From assembly GCF_000195575.1 (NCBI RefSeq), contig NC_015391.1, forward strand, positions 62,001 to 126,000: a stretch of 64,000 nucleotides of DNA. Reading direction: 5' to 3'. The stretch is from Carnobacterium sp. 17-4 (lineage in GTDB: Bacteria; Bacillota; Bacilli; Lactobacillales; Carnobacteriaceae). Positions 10,049 to 18,596 of this stretch are shown piece by piece (the first letter of the stretch is position 1; every line of letters begins with the position of its first letter). Made by a program: the position numbers and the translations under genes. The notes beneath the pieces are model-generated. The model searched no databases. It saw only the letters and a program-made list of their open reading frames with translations, and was not told where the DNA came from.

Positions 10049-10237
10049 TTACTTATCTAATCGTCGGCGAAGCACTAGAGCGGAAATAGCGAATATAAAG
10101 AAAGCTGTTAGTGAACCAGCAGTAACTATCTTTAATGCATTTCCTATTGGAGGGTTGAATAATAGAGCAACCGAGATGATTAGGACGGCACCAGTTAAGC
10201 CCATCCCTAAAATTAAGAATGCTAAAATTTTATTCAT
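10049..10237 (-). CDS. small membrane protein, copy 1
   Basis: A 62-residue protein with two membrane segments (residues about 4-28 and 36-55) and a basic RRRLDK tail. It is nearly identical to the protein at 18016-18204, and the DNA around both copies is also shared up to the recombination site on the right. GGTGGTGA precedes the ATG. Function unknown; its presence in two cassettes of the site array suggests an accessory membrane or immunity role, which is only a guess. Confidence 0.7.
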   Translation of the reverse strand: MNKILAFLILGMGLTGAVLIISVALLFNPPIGNALKIVTAGSLTAFFIFAISALVLRRRLDK

Positions 10238-10300
10238 TCAATCACCACCTTGTATATAGAATGTAATTGCTCAGATTTTTTTGATACTCAAAGGATAACA

Positions 10301-10330
10301 TATACAGTAAATTATATGGAGATATGTATC
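10301..10330 (+). repeat. cassette site S1
   Basis: Arms TATACAGT and TATGTATC with a 14-base spacer. A weak hairpin (AATCTTG / CAAGTT) at 10334-10352 follows, as at other sites. Left arm degenerate. It is the leftmost copy of the array. Confidence 0.6.
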
Positions 10331-10384
10331 TAGAATCTTGTTTTAACAAGTTTCCTGTTGCTACTACTTATAGTGATATTTAAG

Positions 10385-10500
10385 AAAATAATAGCATTTT
10401 TAATACTGTCTTGTTGATTGGATTAAATTAGAAATTGCATTTCTAGACAATCTTTTATTTTATCCACCATTACTAATACAGGGTTATTATTGATGCATAT
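10385..10500 (-). pseudogene. decayed copy of the 51-residue protein at 19251-19406
   Basis: On the minus strand this stretch aligns with most of the small gene at 19251-19406, including the segments for LETKFL, QDSIENAI and the N-terminal VDVNVP region, but it contains stops and lacks a ribosome site. It fills part of the 395-base gap 10238-10632. Confidence 0.6.
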
Positions 10501-10632
10501 ACGGTTACTGGTGATAGGATATTCATTATAACTACTAGCAAAAAACAGCCTAAGAATGTTACCCTATAAATAGTGAATTATTTATAAAGTATGTGTGTTA
10601 ACTGAAAAAAAACAAAGATTATATATTTTATA

Positions 10633-10953
10633 GTGTTAAGCATAGCGTTAATTCTCTCAATTTTCATTTTTGTTATTCCTATTCATACAACTCATTATGG
10701 TTGGGTAGAAATAACAGATAAAAAGATAGAGAATGATAATTACCATTTATATGCTGATCTAGGCAGTTTAGCGATCGATATTAAAACTGACGAGAAGGAT
10801 AGCTTTGTTTATGAAGCAATTCTTCAAGAATCAGAGGAAGTATCTATCAACAAAATTTGGGGTCTAATTAAACCAGATAATAAGTATTTTGTGCGTATAA
10901 AAACTAATATATTTAAATCTACTTACCGTCTTGAGAAAATATATGGATATTGA
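10633..10953 (+). CDS. possible broken small secreted or membrane protein
   Basis: A 106-residue reading frame from GTG with one N-terminal hydrophobic segment and a polar remainder; no family recognised. The same frame reads Lys-Lys-Thr-Lys-Ile-Ile upstream of the GTG, which looks like the true N-terminus, but a TGA stands where the start should be, next to a run of eight A (10605-10612). A one-base slip in that run would restore a start. No ribosome site is evident, so the gene is probably inactive or phase-off. Confidence 0.4.
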   Translation: MLSIALILSIFIFVIPIHTTHYGWVEITDKKIENDNYHLYADLGSLAIDIKTDEKDSFVYEAILQESEEVSINKIWGLIKPDNKYFVRIKTNIFKSTYRLEKIYGY

Positions 10954-11107
10954 TACATACTGAAAAATAAGTAGCTGTTTTTTTAGGAACCTTACTTTTC
11001 TTTCAATACGTATTCGTTTCTTTAAAATAGTTAAACAAATAATTTTTCTGATAACTTTAAAATAGTAACTTTCTCAATACATACTAATATATTATTTTAT
11101 AAAATAG

Positions 11108-11132
11108 TAGTAGCAACCACTAGTTGCTACTA
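11108..11132. repeat. inverted repeat related to the 39962 palindrome
   Basis: TAGTAGCAAC and GTTGCTACTA around a 5-base loop, followed by TGTAAACCAATGAGTTCTTT. The right half matches the right half of the 51-bp palindrome at 39962-40012. Apart from this repeat I see nothing in the gap 10954-11255. Confidence 0.6.
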
Positions 11133-11255
11133 TGTAAACCAATGAGTTCTTTTAAATAAAGACTATGTAGTAGATAATAAGGTATCACTTAGAGGGATGA
11201 AATGTAATTCTGAAAAATGATAATTGATCAATGAATAAACTATAAAGGAGATCCT

Positions 11256-12158
11256 ATGGAATTTAATGTAGAAATAAGTCATTTAAGTAAAATCATCGGT
11301 AAAAAAAAGATCATTAAGGATTTATCTCTTAATATAAAAAAAGGAGAAGTATTTGGGCTTCTTGGACCTAATGGAGCTGGAAAAACGACAACTATTAGAA
11401 TGATTGTTGGCCTAATCGACATAACTGCGGGTAGCGTAAAAATCTGTGGTCACGATGTGCAAAATAATCATAAAGAAGCATTAGAAAATGTTGGCGCAAT
11501 AGTCGAAAATCCTGAAATGTATCCTTTTTTATCAGGATTAGAAAATTTAAAATACTTTAGTAGAATGGATCTAAAGAGCTCAACTGAAAAAATAAATGAA
11601 CTCATAGAGTTTGTAGATTTAAAAAGTAGAATAAATGATAAAGTTAAAACCTATTCTTTAGGGATGAGACAACGGTTAGGTATCGCTCAATCTTTATTAA
11701 ATGATCCGAAAGTTTTGATATTGGATGAACCAACTAATGGGCTAGATCCGGCAGGAATAAAAGAATTAAGACAATATGTTCAAACATTAGCTCATGAAAA
11801 AGGCGTAACTGTCATTGTATCGAGCCATTTGCTCAGTGAAATCGAATTAATGTGTGATCGAGTAGCGATTATTAAAGAAGGTGAATTAATAGCTATTGAA
11901 AACTTAAAAGAAAAGAATGAGGATAAATATTATCAATTCAGGGTAACTCCTATTGATAAGGCTCAGGAATTACTGTTTAAGGAATATCAATTACCTAGTG
12001 AAGTCATTGAAGGATTACTTGAATTCCAATTATCTATTTCAAATTTAGAAATTCCTGAAATAGTTACATTATTTGTTGAAAATAATATAGCTATTTACAG
12101 TATTGAACCAAAAGAGAATTCATTGGAAGATCGATTTATGAATCTGACAATGGAATAA
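11256..12158 (+). CDS. ABC transporter ATPase (BcrA/immunity type)
   Basis: A 300-residue single-domain ATPase: Walker A GPNGAGKTT near residue 37, signature SLGMRQRLG, Walker B VLILDEPTNGLDP and the switch histidine in SSHLLSE. The C-terminal 80 residues form the extension typical of the bacitracin/lantibiotic-immunity group (BcrA, NisF-like). It energises export or membrane clearance with the permease that starts 14 bases downstream. AAAGGAGA precedes the ATG. The pair forms one cassette between S1 and S2. Confidence 0.9.
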   Translation: MEFNVEISHLSKIIGKKKIIKDLSLNIKKGEVFGLLGPNGAGKTTTIRMIVGLIDITAGSVKICGHDVQNNHKEALENVGAIVENPEMYPFLSGLENLKYFSRMDLKSSTEKINELIEFVDLKSRINDKVKTYSLGMRQRLGIAQSLLNDPKVLILDEPTNGLDPAGIKELRQYVQTLAHEKGVTVIVSSHLLSEIELMCDRVAIIKEGELIAIENLKEKNEDKYYQFRVTPIDKAQELLFKEYQLPSEVIEGLLEFQLSISNLEIPEIVTLFVENNIAIYSIEPKENSLEDRFMNLTME

Positions 12159-12171
12159 GAAGGAGTAAACT

Positions 12172-13161
12172 ATGTTAAATCTAGTGGTTAATGAATGGAA
12201 TAAAGTCTTTTTTAGAAAAAATAACTATGTAACATTGATCATTATTTTAGGAACATCGGCCTTATTAAGCCTAATGCCATTATTGTTTAATGATGAAGCC
12301 GCATTTGAAGATATTTCGTATGGTAAGGACTGGCAAGATCAAGCAGCGAATCAAATTACTACCTTAGAGGAAGAAAATACAAAACTATTAACTAGTGAAT
12401 CAGAGGTATCATTTGTCGATGAAATTACGGCTAGCGAAAAGCAAGGTGAAATAGAACGATTAAACTATCACCTAAAAGAAGATATTAAGCCCCCGGCTAC
12501 AAACAATCTCTATGATTCTCTAGTAGGTACGTCTAGTTTGAATTTGTTGATAGGTATTTTCGTTACGATTATAGCAAGCGCTATGGTTTCGAAAGAATTT
12601 TCGATGGGAACGATAAAACTATTGCTGATACGGTCGTACTCTCGCTCAAAAATATTGACCTCTAAGTATATTGCTACACTACTAATAACCGTGACTTACT
12701 ATATGAGTTTATACATAGGAACAATTGTAGTTGCACTGTTTACTTCGGAAATCAACTCGACTACTGAATATGTCTATCTATCATCAGATTGGACTTATAT
12801 GCATTCTAATTTTTGGTTGTATTTTTTAGGAATACTAGCAAGTAATTTAATTTATTTCATTATCATTGCGACTATTGCTTTTTCTCTTTCGACGATTAGT
12901 AGAAATACATCATTATCTTTAGGTGCTACATTAGGAATATTATTTTTAGGACCACTATTAACGCTCTATTTATTCTCTAAAACAGAGCTAACCAAATATT
13001 TATTAATGGCTAATTGGAATTTGACAAACTACTTACCAGGTAACAATCCTTCTATGGAAGGTATGACGCTTCCTTTTTCGATGATAATAAATAGTCTTTA
13101 CCTTATTTTACTATTATTTGTAGCATATTATTCCTTTAATAAAAAAGATATATTGGCTTAG
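12172..13161 (+). CDS. ABC-2 type transporter permease (BcrB-like)
   Basis: A 329-residue membrane protein with a first segment near residues 20-37, a long extracytoplasmic part (about 45-115) and five further membrane segments. The sequence MVSKEFSMGTIKLLLIRSYSRSKI is the conserved loop of ABC-2 permeases of the bacitracin or bacteriocin-immunity class. It forms the membrane part of the transporter with the ATPase just upstream (shared operon, GAAGGAG ribosome site). Likely role is protection from a membrane-active peptide; substrate unknown. Confidence 0.85.
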   Translation: MLNLVVNEWNKVFFRKNNYVTLIIILGTSALLSLMPLLFNDEAAFEDISYGKDWQDQAANQITTLEEENTKLLTSESEVSFVDEITASEKQGEIERLNYHLKEDIKPPATNNLYDSLVGTSSLNLLIGIFVTIIASAMVSKEFSMGTIKLLLIRSYSRSKILTSKYIATLLITVTYYMSLYIGTIVVALFTSEINSTTEYVYLSSDWTYMHSNFWLYFLGILASNLIYFIIIATIAFSLSTISRNTSLSLGATLGILFLGPLLTLYLFSKTELTKYLLMANWNLTNYLPGNNPSMEGMTLPFSMIINSLYLILLLFVAYYSFNKKDILA

Positions 13162-13250
13162 ATCAGATAGTAAGAGCTTCTTTATCAGTTGTATTTCTTG
13201 TGCTAAGGCTAAGAGTCCAATAAAGTAATAACAATTATAAATTAACTTTG

Positions 13251-13280
13251 AATACACGAAATCGCTTAAAAGTAAGTATT
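13251..13280 (+). repeat. cassette site S2 with terminator
   Basis: Left arm AATACACG, 14-base spacer, decayed right arm TAAGTATT. The terminator AACCTTG-TTTAAT-CAAGGTT plus T-rich tail follows at 13284-13312. Confidence 0.75.
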
Positions 13281-13369
13281 AATAACCTTGTTTAATCAAG
13301 GTTATTTTTTATTTTATTTTATTTTCTACTCTACTCCATAAGAAAACAATACTATAAGTAGATAGTTAA

Positions 13370-13475
13370 TTACTAAAGGTAAATTAGTTACAGAATCATT
13401 CGCAAAATGGCCTAATAGGTTTTATATAGTTCCATTGTTAACTTTATCATTTTACAATTATGTCAAAAAGGGCGT
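13370..13475 (+). pseudogene. remnant of small membrane protein like 20997-21200
   Basis: Bases here match the part of the gene at 20997-21200 that encodes GESSAKWSNMFYIVSLLML, but without start or open frame. It is the content of the otherwise gene-free stretch 13281-13544. Confidence 0.55.
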
Positions 13476-13544
13476 TCTTGAACTTATGTTCGTTTAGGAG
13501 TATAATTCTTATGAAATACGATAGATCAATATAGGAGGCTAAAT

Positions 13545-13922
13545 ATGTTAAGTAAAACTTTTTTTGAAGTTGTCAAACACGAAGGTGTGGTTTCTGTTAC
13601 GTCATGGGGAAGCAGTGAGACCCCACATGTTCGTTGTACTTGGAACTCATATTTACGTATAACTAACGATGAACGCATTTTAGCTCCAATCGCTGGATTT
13701 ACCAGCGTTCAAGCAGATATGATAAAAAACGACAAAGTTATCTTAACTCTAGGTAGTCGAGAAGTTGAAGGTTTCAATAGTTATCAAGGAACAGGATTCT
13801 TAATTGAAGGACGGGCACGTTTCCTCGATACTGGCGAAGAATTTGACCAAATGAAAGAGGACTATCCCTTTATGAATAAATTACTTGAAGTTACCGTAGA
13901 ATCTCAAAAACAATTGCTTTAA
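13545..13922 (+). CDS. pyridoxamine 5'-phosphate oxidase-like (FMN split-barrel) protein
   Basis: A 125-residue protein of the PNPOx-like split-barrel family: EGVVSVTSWG near the N-terminus, VRCTWNSYLRI and LTLGSREVEGF, with EGRARFLDTG as the late beta-strand. Such short proteins bind flavin and reduce small substrates, but a substrate cannot be named. AGGAGG lies 7 bases before the ATG. It follows S2 and could be cassette-borne or resident; no site was found between it and S3 at 16090. Confidence 0.8.
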   Translation: MLSKTFFEVVKHEGVVSVTSWGSSETPHVRCTWNSYLRITNDERILAPIAGFTSVQADMIKNDKVILTLGSREVEGFNSYQGTGFLIEGRARFLDTGEEFDQMKEDYPFMNKLLEVTVESQKQLL

Positions 13923-14017
13923 TCTCTAATTGCAAGTTTGGTTATTATGAATTACTATATTTCTAAAAGGGGTAATCGTTTAAGAGATATGAAAATCAGT
14001 AAAATGATGCATTGATT

Positions 14018-14062
14018 AAAAAAAGGACTTTACCGCTTAAACAGCGGCAGAGTCCTTTTTTA
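14018..14062 (+). terminator. terminator after FMN-binding gene
   Basis: AAAAAAGGACT and CCGCT pair with AGCGG and AGTCCTTTTTT. Two more hairpins fill the gap 13923-14344: one at 14093-14118, oriented to end leftward transcripts, and one at 14297-14329, a palindrome with A/T runs that can end the gene at 14345. Between them (14150-14290) I see only a short minus-strand reading frame with no clear start. Confidence 0.75.
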
Positions 14063-14344
14063 TCTGGATTGTAAGTAGAACGAAAATAAAAAACCGCTCT
14101 ACAAAAATGTAGAACGGTTCCATTACTTACAATTAATTGAAAAGTCCAAATCCACCATTCTAGCTAATCTTTTCAGCGCAATCTAGAGTAGCGAAAACTT
14201 GGTTCTTAATATCTGCAACTAAAACAGTTGTTTGGTGGTCCCCACCAATAGTTTTGCTGGAACAATTTTCAAGATGCTCTCTACACAAGAGAGCTGTCTA
14301 ACAAAAAAGAAGCTTCTTTTTTTGTTAGATTTATGTTTATTTAA

Positions 14345-15031
14345 TTAAAACAAGCCGCTAAAAAGTTGTGTAAACCAGTTGCCTTCTGTTTCTTCTGACT
14401 CTGCGTTTACTTCTTCAGTATGTGTGTCCTGTTCTTCTTTATGTCCTTCTTCTTCATGTGCTTCATCATGATCTTCTTCGAATAAGTGGGTGAACGTGAC
14501 ATAGTTTTCAACATAAGCACGGCCTGCCTCTGTGTCACCAGTTTCAAAATTTTTGGTTTCAAGTAGATCAGTAAATACTTCTTCGACGTGCTCGCGGTTG
14601 TCTTCGGTCACAAAGCCTGCTTCTTCTAATGGGGCTAAGCTTTCTTGTTCGATACTCTCATCAGCAGCTGCCACTCCAGGATCAACCGGCTCATGACTGA
14701 TTCCTGTGTAAGGAGCGCCTTCGCTAGAACGGTGGATACGGACAAAGTTTTCAAAGAGGTAATCATCAGCTAAGTCGTTAATTTCTGCATCTTTTGTTTT
14801 ATTTTTCACGGACATTGTACGCTCAAAGTACGTTTCTAATTCTGCTTCTTCCGCTTCTGGCACCCAGTGTGCGATATAGTCAAAGTTTCTTTCCTCTAAA
14901 GACGTTTGGAGGGCGTCATAGACTGGTCCTTGTTCCGTATCACAGTGTGCTTCTGCAGTCAGTGGATTGGCTAAAAACAAACCTGCGCTAACTGCTGTAA
15001 CTCCGAGTAACTTTTTAAAATTCTTTTTCAT
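14345..15031 (-). CDS. secreted acidic DUF6448-like protein
   Basis: A 228-residue exported protein. The N-terminus is basic, then hydrophobic, with a predicted cut after NPLTAEA; the mature chain starts at HCDTEQGPVYD. The body resembles the DUF6448 family (HWVPEAEEAELETYFE, FVRIHRSSEGAPYTG), and the C-terminus is a His/Glu-rich low-complexity tail (HDEAHEEEGHKEEQDTH), which suggests metal binding. The upstream ATG at 15046 overlaps the GGAGGA ribosome site, so 15031 is chosen. Function unknown. Confidence 0.75.
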   Translation of the reverse strand: MKKNFKKLLGVTAVSAGLFLANPLTAEAHCDTEQGPVYDALQTSLEERNFDYIAHWVPEAEEAELETYFERTMSVKNKTKDAEINDLADDYLFENFVRIHRSSEGAPYTGISHEPVDPGVAAADESIEQESLAPLEEAGFVTEDNREHVEEVFTDLLETKNFETGDTEAGRAYVENYVTFTHLFEEDHDEAHEEEGHKEEQDTHTEEVNAESEETEGNWFTQLFSGLF

Positions 15032-15213
15032 CTTTGTTTCCTCCATATTTTTTATATTTTAGTCACTGATGACTTCTTCAACAACTTGACTATAGTATAT
15101 AAGAAACTTATCAGAAGAATATTGATCCTAATCAACAATGGGCAAAAAGTTATTTTTCTTACGCAGTGCGTGTTCCGTGCGTCAAACGAAACATAAGTAA
15201 TTCGCGCTAAAAT

Positions 15214-15362
15214 TTAGAACAAAAGTTCAGCAAGCAGCTCTATCGATTGCTTTCTGTCTTCCGAATCGAAGGTATAGGTCACCAAAACCAGCTCATCAGA
15301 CCCGCTGGACTCCGCAAACCAGAGTCGCTTAAACCCTAATTTATCTAATACTGAAAATTGTG
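15214..15362 (-). pseudogene. luciferase-like monooxygenase with internal deletion
   Basis: The minus-strand frame reads DKLGFKRLWFAE, like the N-terminal KLGYKRFWVAEHH element of LLM flavin monooxygenases, and then passes directly to DELVLVTYTFD and LLAELLF-stop, like their C-terminus. The roughly 250 residues in between are missing and stops lie upstream, so it is a deletion remnant. The rest of the gap 15032-15537 holds only the terminator below. Confidence 0.5.
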
Positions 15363-15481
15363 ATGTTTGCTATATTTATTTTCCACCTTGAAGGGTTGTT
15401 TTTTAAATATAGATATATCATGAATGATATTGCTAAAGCATTTTATAAAGTCATTGAAGTTAAATTTGTATAGCTAATAGA

Positions 15482-15529
15482 AAAAGTCCCTCACAATTAG
15501 ACTATTTAGTCTGATTGTGAGGGACTTTT
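15482..15529. terminator. bidirectional terminator
   Basis: AAAAGTCCCTCACAAT and ATTGTGAGGGACTTTT are perfect complements around a 16-base partly paired loop; T-rich on both strands. Confidence 0.85.
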
Positions 15530-15537
15530 CTTTTTGT

Positions 15538-15891
15538 TTAAGAATCGCTTTCTAATAACTTGCGGGCACGGTAACGAAAGAACATAGAGCTAGCATAATA
15601 AGAGAAAAGACAAATCCATACTATGTTGGGAATACGATTTGATAAAGAGCCACCTAGCAAAAATAAAGTAATTAAAATATGTAAAATTTCGTTTGAAATG
15701 ACTAAATATTTAAACTGTTTCTCTTTTTCTTTATTTTCAGATAAATTTTTGAGTTGACTTGGAAAGACAGAAGCCACAGTAAAATAGCGTACAAAAACAG
15801 AAGTGTATTTTCCTAACAAAACATTTAAAATACTAACTAAACTCCAAGCTATTATTATAATAACAAGAAGGTAAGCTATGTAATCTATCAC
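15538..15891 (-). CDS. four-segment membrane protein, paralog of 40318-40662
   Basis: A 117-residue hydrophobic protein with four predicted membrane segments. The SILNVLLGKYTSVFVRYFTV stretch matches GILNILLGRYTSPFVGYFTV in the protein at 40318-40662. No known family recognised. In small-gene accessory regions such proteins are often bacteriocin-immunity-like, but nothing here proves it. Confidence 0.65.
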   Translation of the reverse strand: MIDYIAYLLVIIIIAWSLVSILNVLLGKYTSVFVRYFTVASVFPSQLKNLSENKEKEKQFKYLVISNEILHILITLFLLGGSLSNRIPNIVWICLFSYYASSMFFRYRARKLLESDS

Positions 15892-15906
15892 AATAAAATC
15901 CCCTTT

Positions 15907-16002
15907 TCAATTTAAAATAGGTAATAAAGACACTAGTATGTAAATAATAACTCCTACTAAACATCCTATTAAAAAAATAATTAAATTCCTTCTATTTTTC
16001 AT
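15907..16002 (-). CDS. 31-residue single-segment membrane peptide
   Basis: ATG preceded by GGGAGG at 7 bases. The peptide starts MKNRRN, has one hydrophobic helix (residues 7-28) and ends in LPILN. It is just upstream of the 117-residue membrane protein, on the same strand, and probably co-transcribed. Function unknown. Confidence 0.6.
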   Translation of the reverse strand: MKNRRNLIIFLIGCLVGVIIYILVSLLPILN

Positions 16003-16089
16003 TTTAAAACCTCCCATAAATAAGGCTATCACAACTAAAAAAAGTAAGTAGTAGAACGAGAAAATTTTAATTATATTATCACTAATTTT

Positions 16090-16123
16090 AATACATGTAT
16101 AAATTTGCTTGAATTAATGTATT
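16090..16123 (+). repeat. cassette site S3 (18-base spacer variant)
   Basis: Arms AATACATG and AATGTATT, spacer 18 instead of 14, then AGAACC and a weak hairpin. It is the left border of the cassette that is duplicated at 25289-26270. Confidence 0.7.
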
Positions 16124-16161
16124 TAGAACCTGTTTTACTAAGTTTTTGTTATTAGTATGTT

Positions 16162-16581
16162 TCAAGGAGCAAATCCATAATATAAAATTTCAAAAACAGG
16201 TTGTCCCAGTATTAAAATTCCAACCAATGCACCTACATAAAAAAATTGGAAGATTCTTTTCAATAAGAGGAATTGATCTTGTGCATCTATTTTTTTTAGT
16301 CCATACCATGCAAAAACAACTAACTGGGGTATAAACAACACAAAATAGGAAGTAGTCACAAATGTGGAAAAATCTTCATATGTTTTAAAACCTACATTTT
16401 GGGTAGTCATTAAAAAGACTGATTTTTCAAACCAAAGAAAGAGAAATGACAATTGTAAAAGAGATGAAAAAATAGTAATGCTATAAGAAATGAACTTCTT
16501 TTCTTTTCTGACTAATAAATAAATACTTCCGATATAAACGATTCCCACTACGATAGCGTAAAATGGTTGCATTGCAAACAA
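16162..16581 (-). CDS. four-segment membrane protein of duplicated cassette
   Basis: A 139-residue hydrophobic protein with four predicted membrane segments and a basic loop LVRKEKKF near residue 25. The TTG at 16581 is favoured because GAGGCGG is 8 bases upstream of it; the ATG at 16572 is further away. A frameshifted copy is at 25359-25774. No family recognised; the size and layout resemble EbsA/YxeA-type or immunity membrane proteins, unproven. Confidence 0.6.
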   Translation of the reverse strand: MFAMQPFYAIVVGIVYIGSIYLLVRKEKKFISYSITIFSSLLQLSFLFLWFEKSVFLMTTQNVGFKTYEDFSTFVTTSYFVLFIPQLVVFAWYGLKKIDAQDQFLLLKRIFQFFYVGALVGILILGQPVFEILYYGFAP

Positions 16582-16705
16582 GAATACCGCCTCTTTTCTT
16601 TAGCTAAACACCATTAATTTTATCCCATTATAGTTAATACACATATTCTAAAAAATAGTTTTATTTATGTGAATTAGTGTGGTCCAACAAAAAAGATTAT
16701 TACTC

Positions 16706-16780
16706 TCATTTTTTTTGTTTATTTTTTGTGATAGCTATAATAATCATAAGAAAGCAAAAGATTGATATACCTACACTCAT
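16706..16780 (-). CDS. 24-residue membrane peptide
   Basis: AGGAGG lies 8 bases before ATG. The peptide begins MSVGIS, has a single hydrophobic stretch and ends in a basic tail KNKQKK. It is upstream of the 139-residue gene, on the same strand. The sister cassette at 25319-26240 has lost exactly this gene by a deletion between short TTTATTTA repeats. Confidence 0.5.
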   Translation of the reverse strand: MSVGISIFCFLMIIIAITKNKQKK

Positions 16781-16799
16781 TTAAAAACCTCCTTCTACT

Positions 16800-17018
16800 T
16801 TATTTACTGATCTTATGTTTTTTAGATAGTAATGAAAAAGCACCTAATATAATGCTTGCGAATACAACAATATATAACTCTTTATAAGTAATACTAATGA
16901 TTGAGTTGTTTCTTACAAAGAAATAGTTATATAAAATTAAAAGAAGAAAAAAATTTGCCATAAGGCTCGACGTTTTTTCAAAAAAAAGTTGTATAACATT
17001 AAAGTAACTGTGCTTCAT
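16800..17018 (-). CDS. 72-residue two-segment membrane protein
   Basis: Two membrane segments (about residues 18-35 and 47-64) and a basic tail KKHKISK. The start at 17018 follows GAGAGGA; an upstream in-frame ATG at 17036 has no ribosome site. A copy with a one-base deletion lies at 25856-26073. Probably the first gene of a three-gene leftward unit with 16706-16780 and 16162-16581. Confidence 0.6.
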   Translation of the reverse strand: MKHSYFNVIQLFFEKTSSLMANFFLLLILYNYFFVRNNSIISITYKELYIVVFASIILGAFSLLSKKHKISK

Positions 17019-17138
17019 GTGTAACCATCCTCTCAACTATAGAAAAACTTACTTTGTCACTAGTATTATCTCTGATTTTAACTGAAAAGTAACGCACCTT
17101 TTGATTTACAACTAGCAACCATTGGTTTACATTTATCA

Positions 17139-17179
17139 AATAAGGACTCTATTGCTTTTTAAACAATAGAGTCCTTATT
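17139..17179 (+). terminator. terminator hairpin near S4
   Basis: AATAAGGACTCTATTG pairs with CAATAGAGTCCTTATT. The copy at 26200-26235 in the sister cassette is partly decayed. Confidence 0.7.
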
Positions 17180-17185
17180 ATATTA

Positions 17186-17215
17186 AACACACGATTCCAC
17201 ATAGAATAATGTATC
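17186..17215 (+). repeat. cassette site S4 with terminator
   Basis: Arms AACACACG and AATGTATC, 14-base spacer. Terminator CCTTATTTTAATAAGG follows at 17221-17236. Right border of the duplicated cassette. Confidence 0.75.
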
Positions 17216-17271
17216 TGGAACCTTATTTTAATAAGGTGATTTTTCACATTTATTATTAGGTATTTCGTAAG

Positions 17272-17781
17272 TTACAGAGAGTATAGATCAATTATTTTAT
17301 CTATAGACTCTTGATTATGAGTACTCATATCAACAAAATAAGGTAATTGCCATTTTTGAGTGTTCAGTGCTTGTTTGCTAATTGGTGTATCCCAACTAGG
17401 ATAGACTCTTATAGCCATTTTTCCTGTAGTAGAGGGAGAACGAAGTATATTTTTTTCAACAAGAATTTCTTTTGGAAAAACAAATTGACCAAATTCGGTA
17501 TTATTTTTAAAAGTTGTTACAACTAATAATTCTGGTGCTTCTTCAGATAAAAAAGGACGGTTTTTATTGTTGCTATTTTTTTCCCAGAAAGCAACAAATT
17601 GCCCTATTTTTGTTGGTGTAATTTTTGAGACCCTAAATCGAATCGTTTTAGAAGATAATCGAAATACACCTGCACCATATTCAGCATTTTGTTTTTCTTC
17701 TTGAATAGATTCTACTGTTAATTGTTTCGGTTCATAAATTGTTTGGTTTATATATCGCAAAGCTTCTTGAAAATGATTCAC
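17272..17781 (-). CDS. MepB family protein
   Basis: A 169-residue soluble protein of the MepB family. Typical elements are AEYGAGVFRL near residue 35, RFRVSKITPTKIGQFVAFWEK, the NRPF segment and GKMAIRVYPSWD. MepB of Staphylococcus aureus is encoded next to the MepA efflux pump but has no settled activity; the fold is small and basic. It is the only full gene between S4 and S5, so it forms one cassette. The ATG has a weak upstream ribosome site (AAGGAGCGAT). Confidence 0.85.
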   Translation of the reverse strand: MNHFQEALRYINQTIYEPKQLTVESIQEEKQNAEYGAGVFRLSSKTIRFRVSKITPTKIGQFVAFWEKNSNNKNRPFLSEEAPELLVVTTFKNNTEFGQFVFPKEILVEKNILRSPSTTGKMAIRVYPSWDTPISKQALNTQKWQLPYFVDMSTHNQESIDKIIDLYSL

Positions 17782-17852
17782 TATATCGCTCCTTAGAGTT
17801 TTATTAAACGTATTTTATTATGGATAAAAGTAGTTTTTGTATTTACTAAATT

Positions 17853-17882
17853 AATACATGAAAATCTATAAAAACGGGTATA
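17853..17882 (+). repeat. cassette site S5 with terminator
   Basis: Arms AATACATG and CGGGTATA, 14-base spacer. Terminator AACCTTA-TTAATT-TAAGGTTTT at 17886-17907. Confidence 0.75.
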
Positions 17883-18015
17883 CAGAACCTTATTAATTTA
17901 AGGTTTTCTGTTGGTCTTTAATTGACATTACTACTGTGTAAAGTTTGATCCCTGAGAGGCTAAAAAGGGTCAGAGAGAACAGGCATGAAAAATATCGGAA
18001 TAGCCGGCTTTTTTC

Positions 18016-18204
18016 TTACTTATCTAATCGCCGCCGAAGCACTAGAGCGGAAATAGCAAATATAATGAAAGCTGTTAGTGAACCAGCAGTAACTATCTTC
18101 AGTGCATTTCCTATTGGAGAGTTGAATAATAGAGCAACCGAGAAGATTAGGACGGCACCAGTTAACCCCATCCCTAAAATTGAGAACACTAAAATTTTAT
18201 TCAT
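18016..18204 (-). CDS. small membrane protein, copy 2
   Basis: A 62-residue two-segment membrane protein differing at only a few positions from the one at 10049-10237 (for example Ser for Pro in LLFNSPIGN). The flanking DNA on the right, CAAAGGATAACATATAC, is also shared with the first copy and runs into site S6 here and S1 there. The only clear gene of cassette S5-S6. Function unknown. Confidence 0.7.
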   Translation of the reverse strand: MNKILVFSILGMGLTGAVLIFSVALLFNSPIGNALKIVTAGSLTAFIIFAISALVLRRRLDK

Positions 18205-18265
18205 TCAATCACCACTTGTATATAAATTTTAATTACTCAGTTTTCTTGATAATCAAAGGATAACA

Positions 18266-18295
18266 TATACATGAAATTGGATAAATTCATGTATT
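18266..18295 (+). repeat. cassette site S6 with long hairpin
   Basis: Arms TATACATG and CATGTATT; the pairing extends to nine bases, ATACATGAA / TTCATGTAT. A perfect long terminator, AAACAAGAGCTCTAACACT with its complement, follows at 18299-18345. Confidence 0.8.
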
Positions 18296-18343
18296 GTAAA
18301 ACAAGAGCTCTAACACTTTTCATTATAGTGTTAGAGCTCTTGT

Positions 18344-18547
18344 TTAGTTAATTATACGATTTTCAGCGATTTTATAGACGGTTTCTTTATCTCTTTTTCC
18401 AATAATAACAACTTGGATCACTTCAAATTTACCTTGTACTTCTCTAAAAATAACACGAAGTCCCATTTTTTTATTTTTCAGTTTATTACATTGAGCTAAA
18501 GAGCCATGCAACGAATAGGCCTTCTGATGTACCGCAACTAAATACAC
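18344..18547 (-). pseudogene. RelE/YafQ-like toxin, N-terminally truncated
   Basis: The last 45 residues (KLKNKKMGLRVIFRE, then VVIIGKRDKETVYKIA) match the C-terminal half of RelE/ParE-type mRNA interferases, which cut mRNA on the ribosome. The usual N-terminal 40-50 residues are absent, no ribosome site is seen before the first ATG, and no antitoxin gene is adjacent. It is probably an inactive remnant. Confidence 0.55.
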
Positions 18548-18596
18548 AACGAATAAGCTGTAATTAAGCGAGAAAGTTAATTAATCGCACTTTCTA

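Noticed and set aside
10952-10985. Possible extra cassette site GATACATA... before AGGAACC
   Set aside because: Only the left arm fits; no right arm at the required distance and no terminator hairpin.
14150-14290. Minus-strand coding remnant with ending DCAEKIS
   Set aside because: No start or ribosome site, no family recognised; not enough to call a gene.
17945-18232. 95-residue plus-strand frame opposite the 62-residue membrane protein
   Set aside because: It is the complement of a gene conserved in two copies; no ribosome site and low-complexity basic composition.
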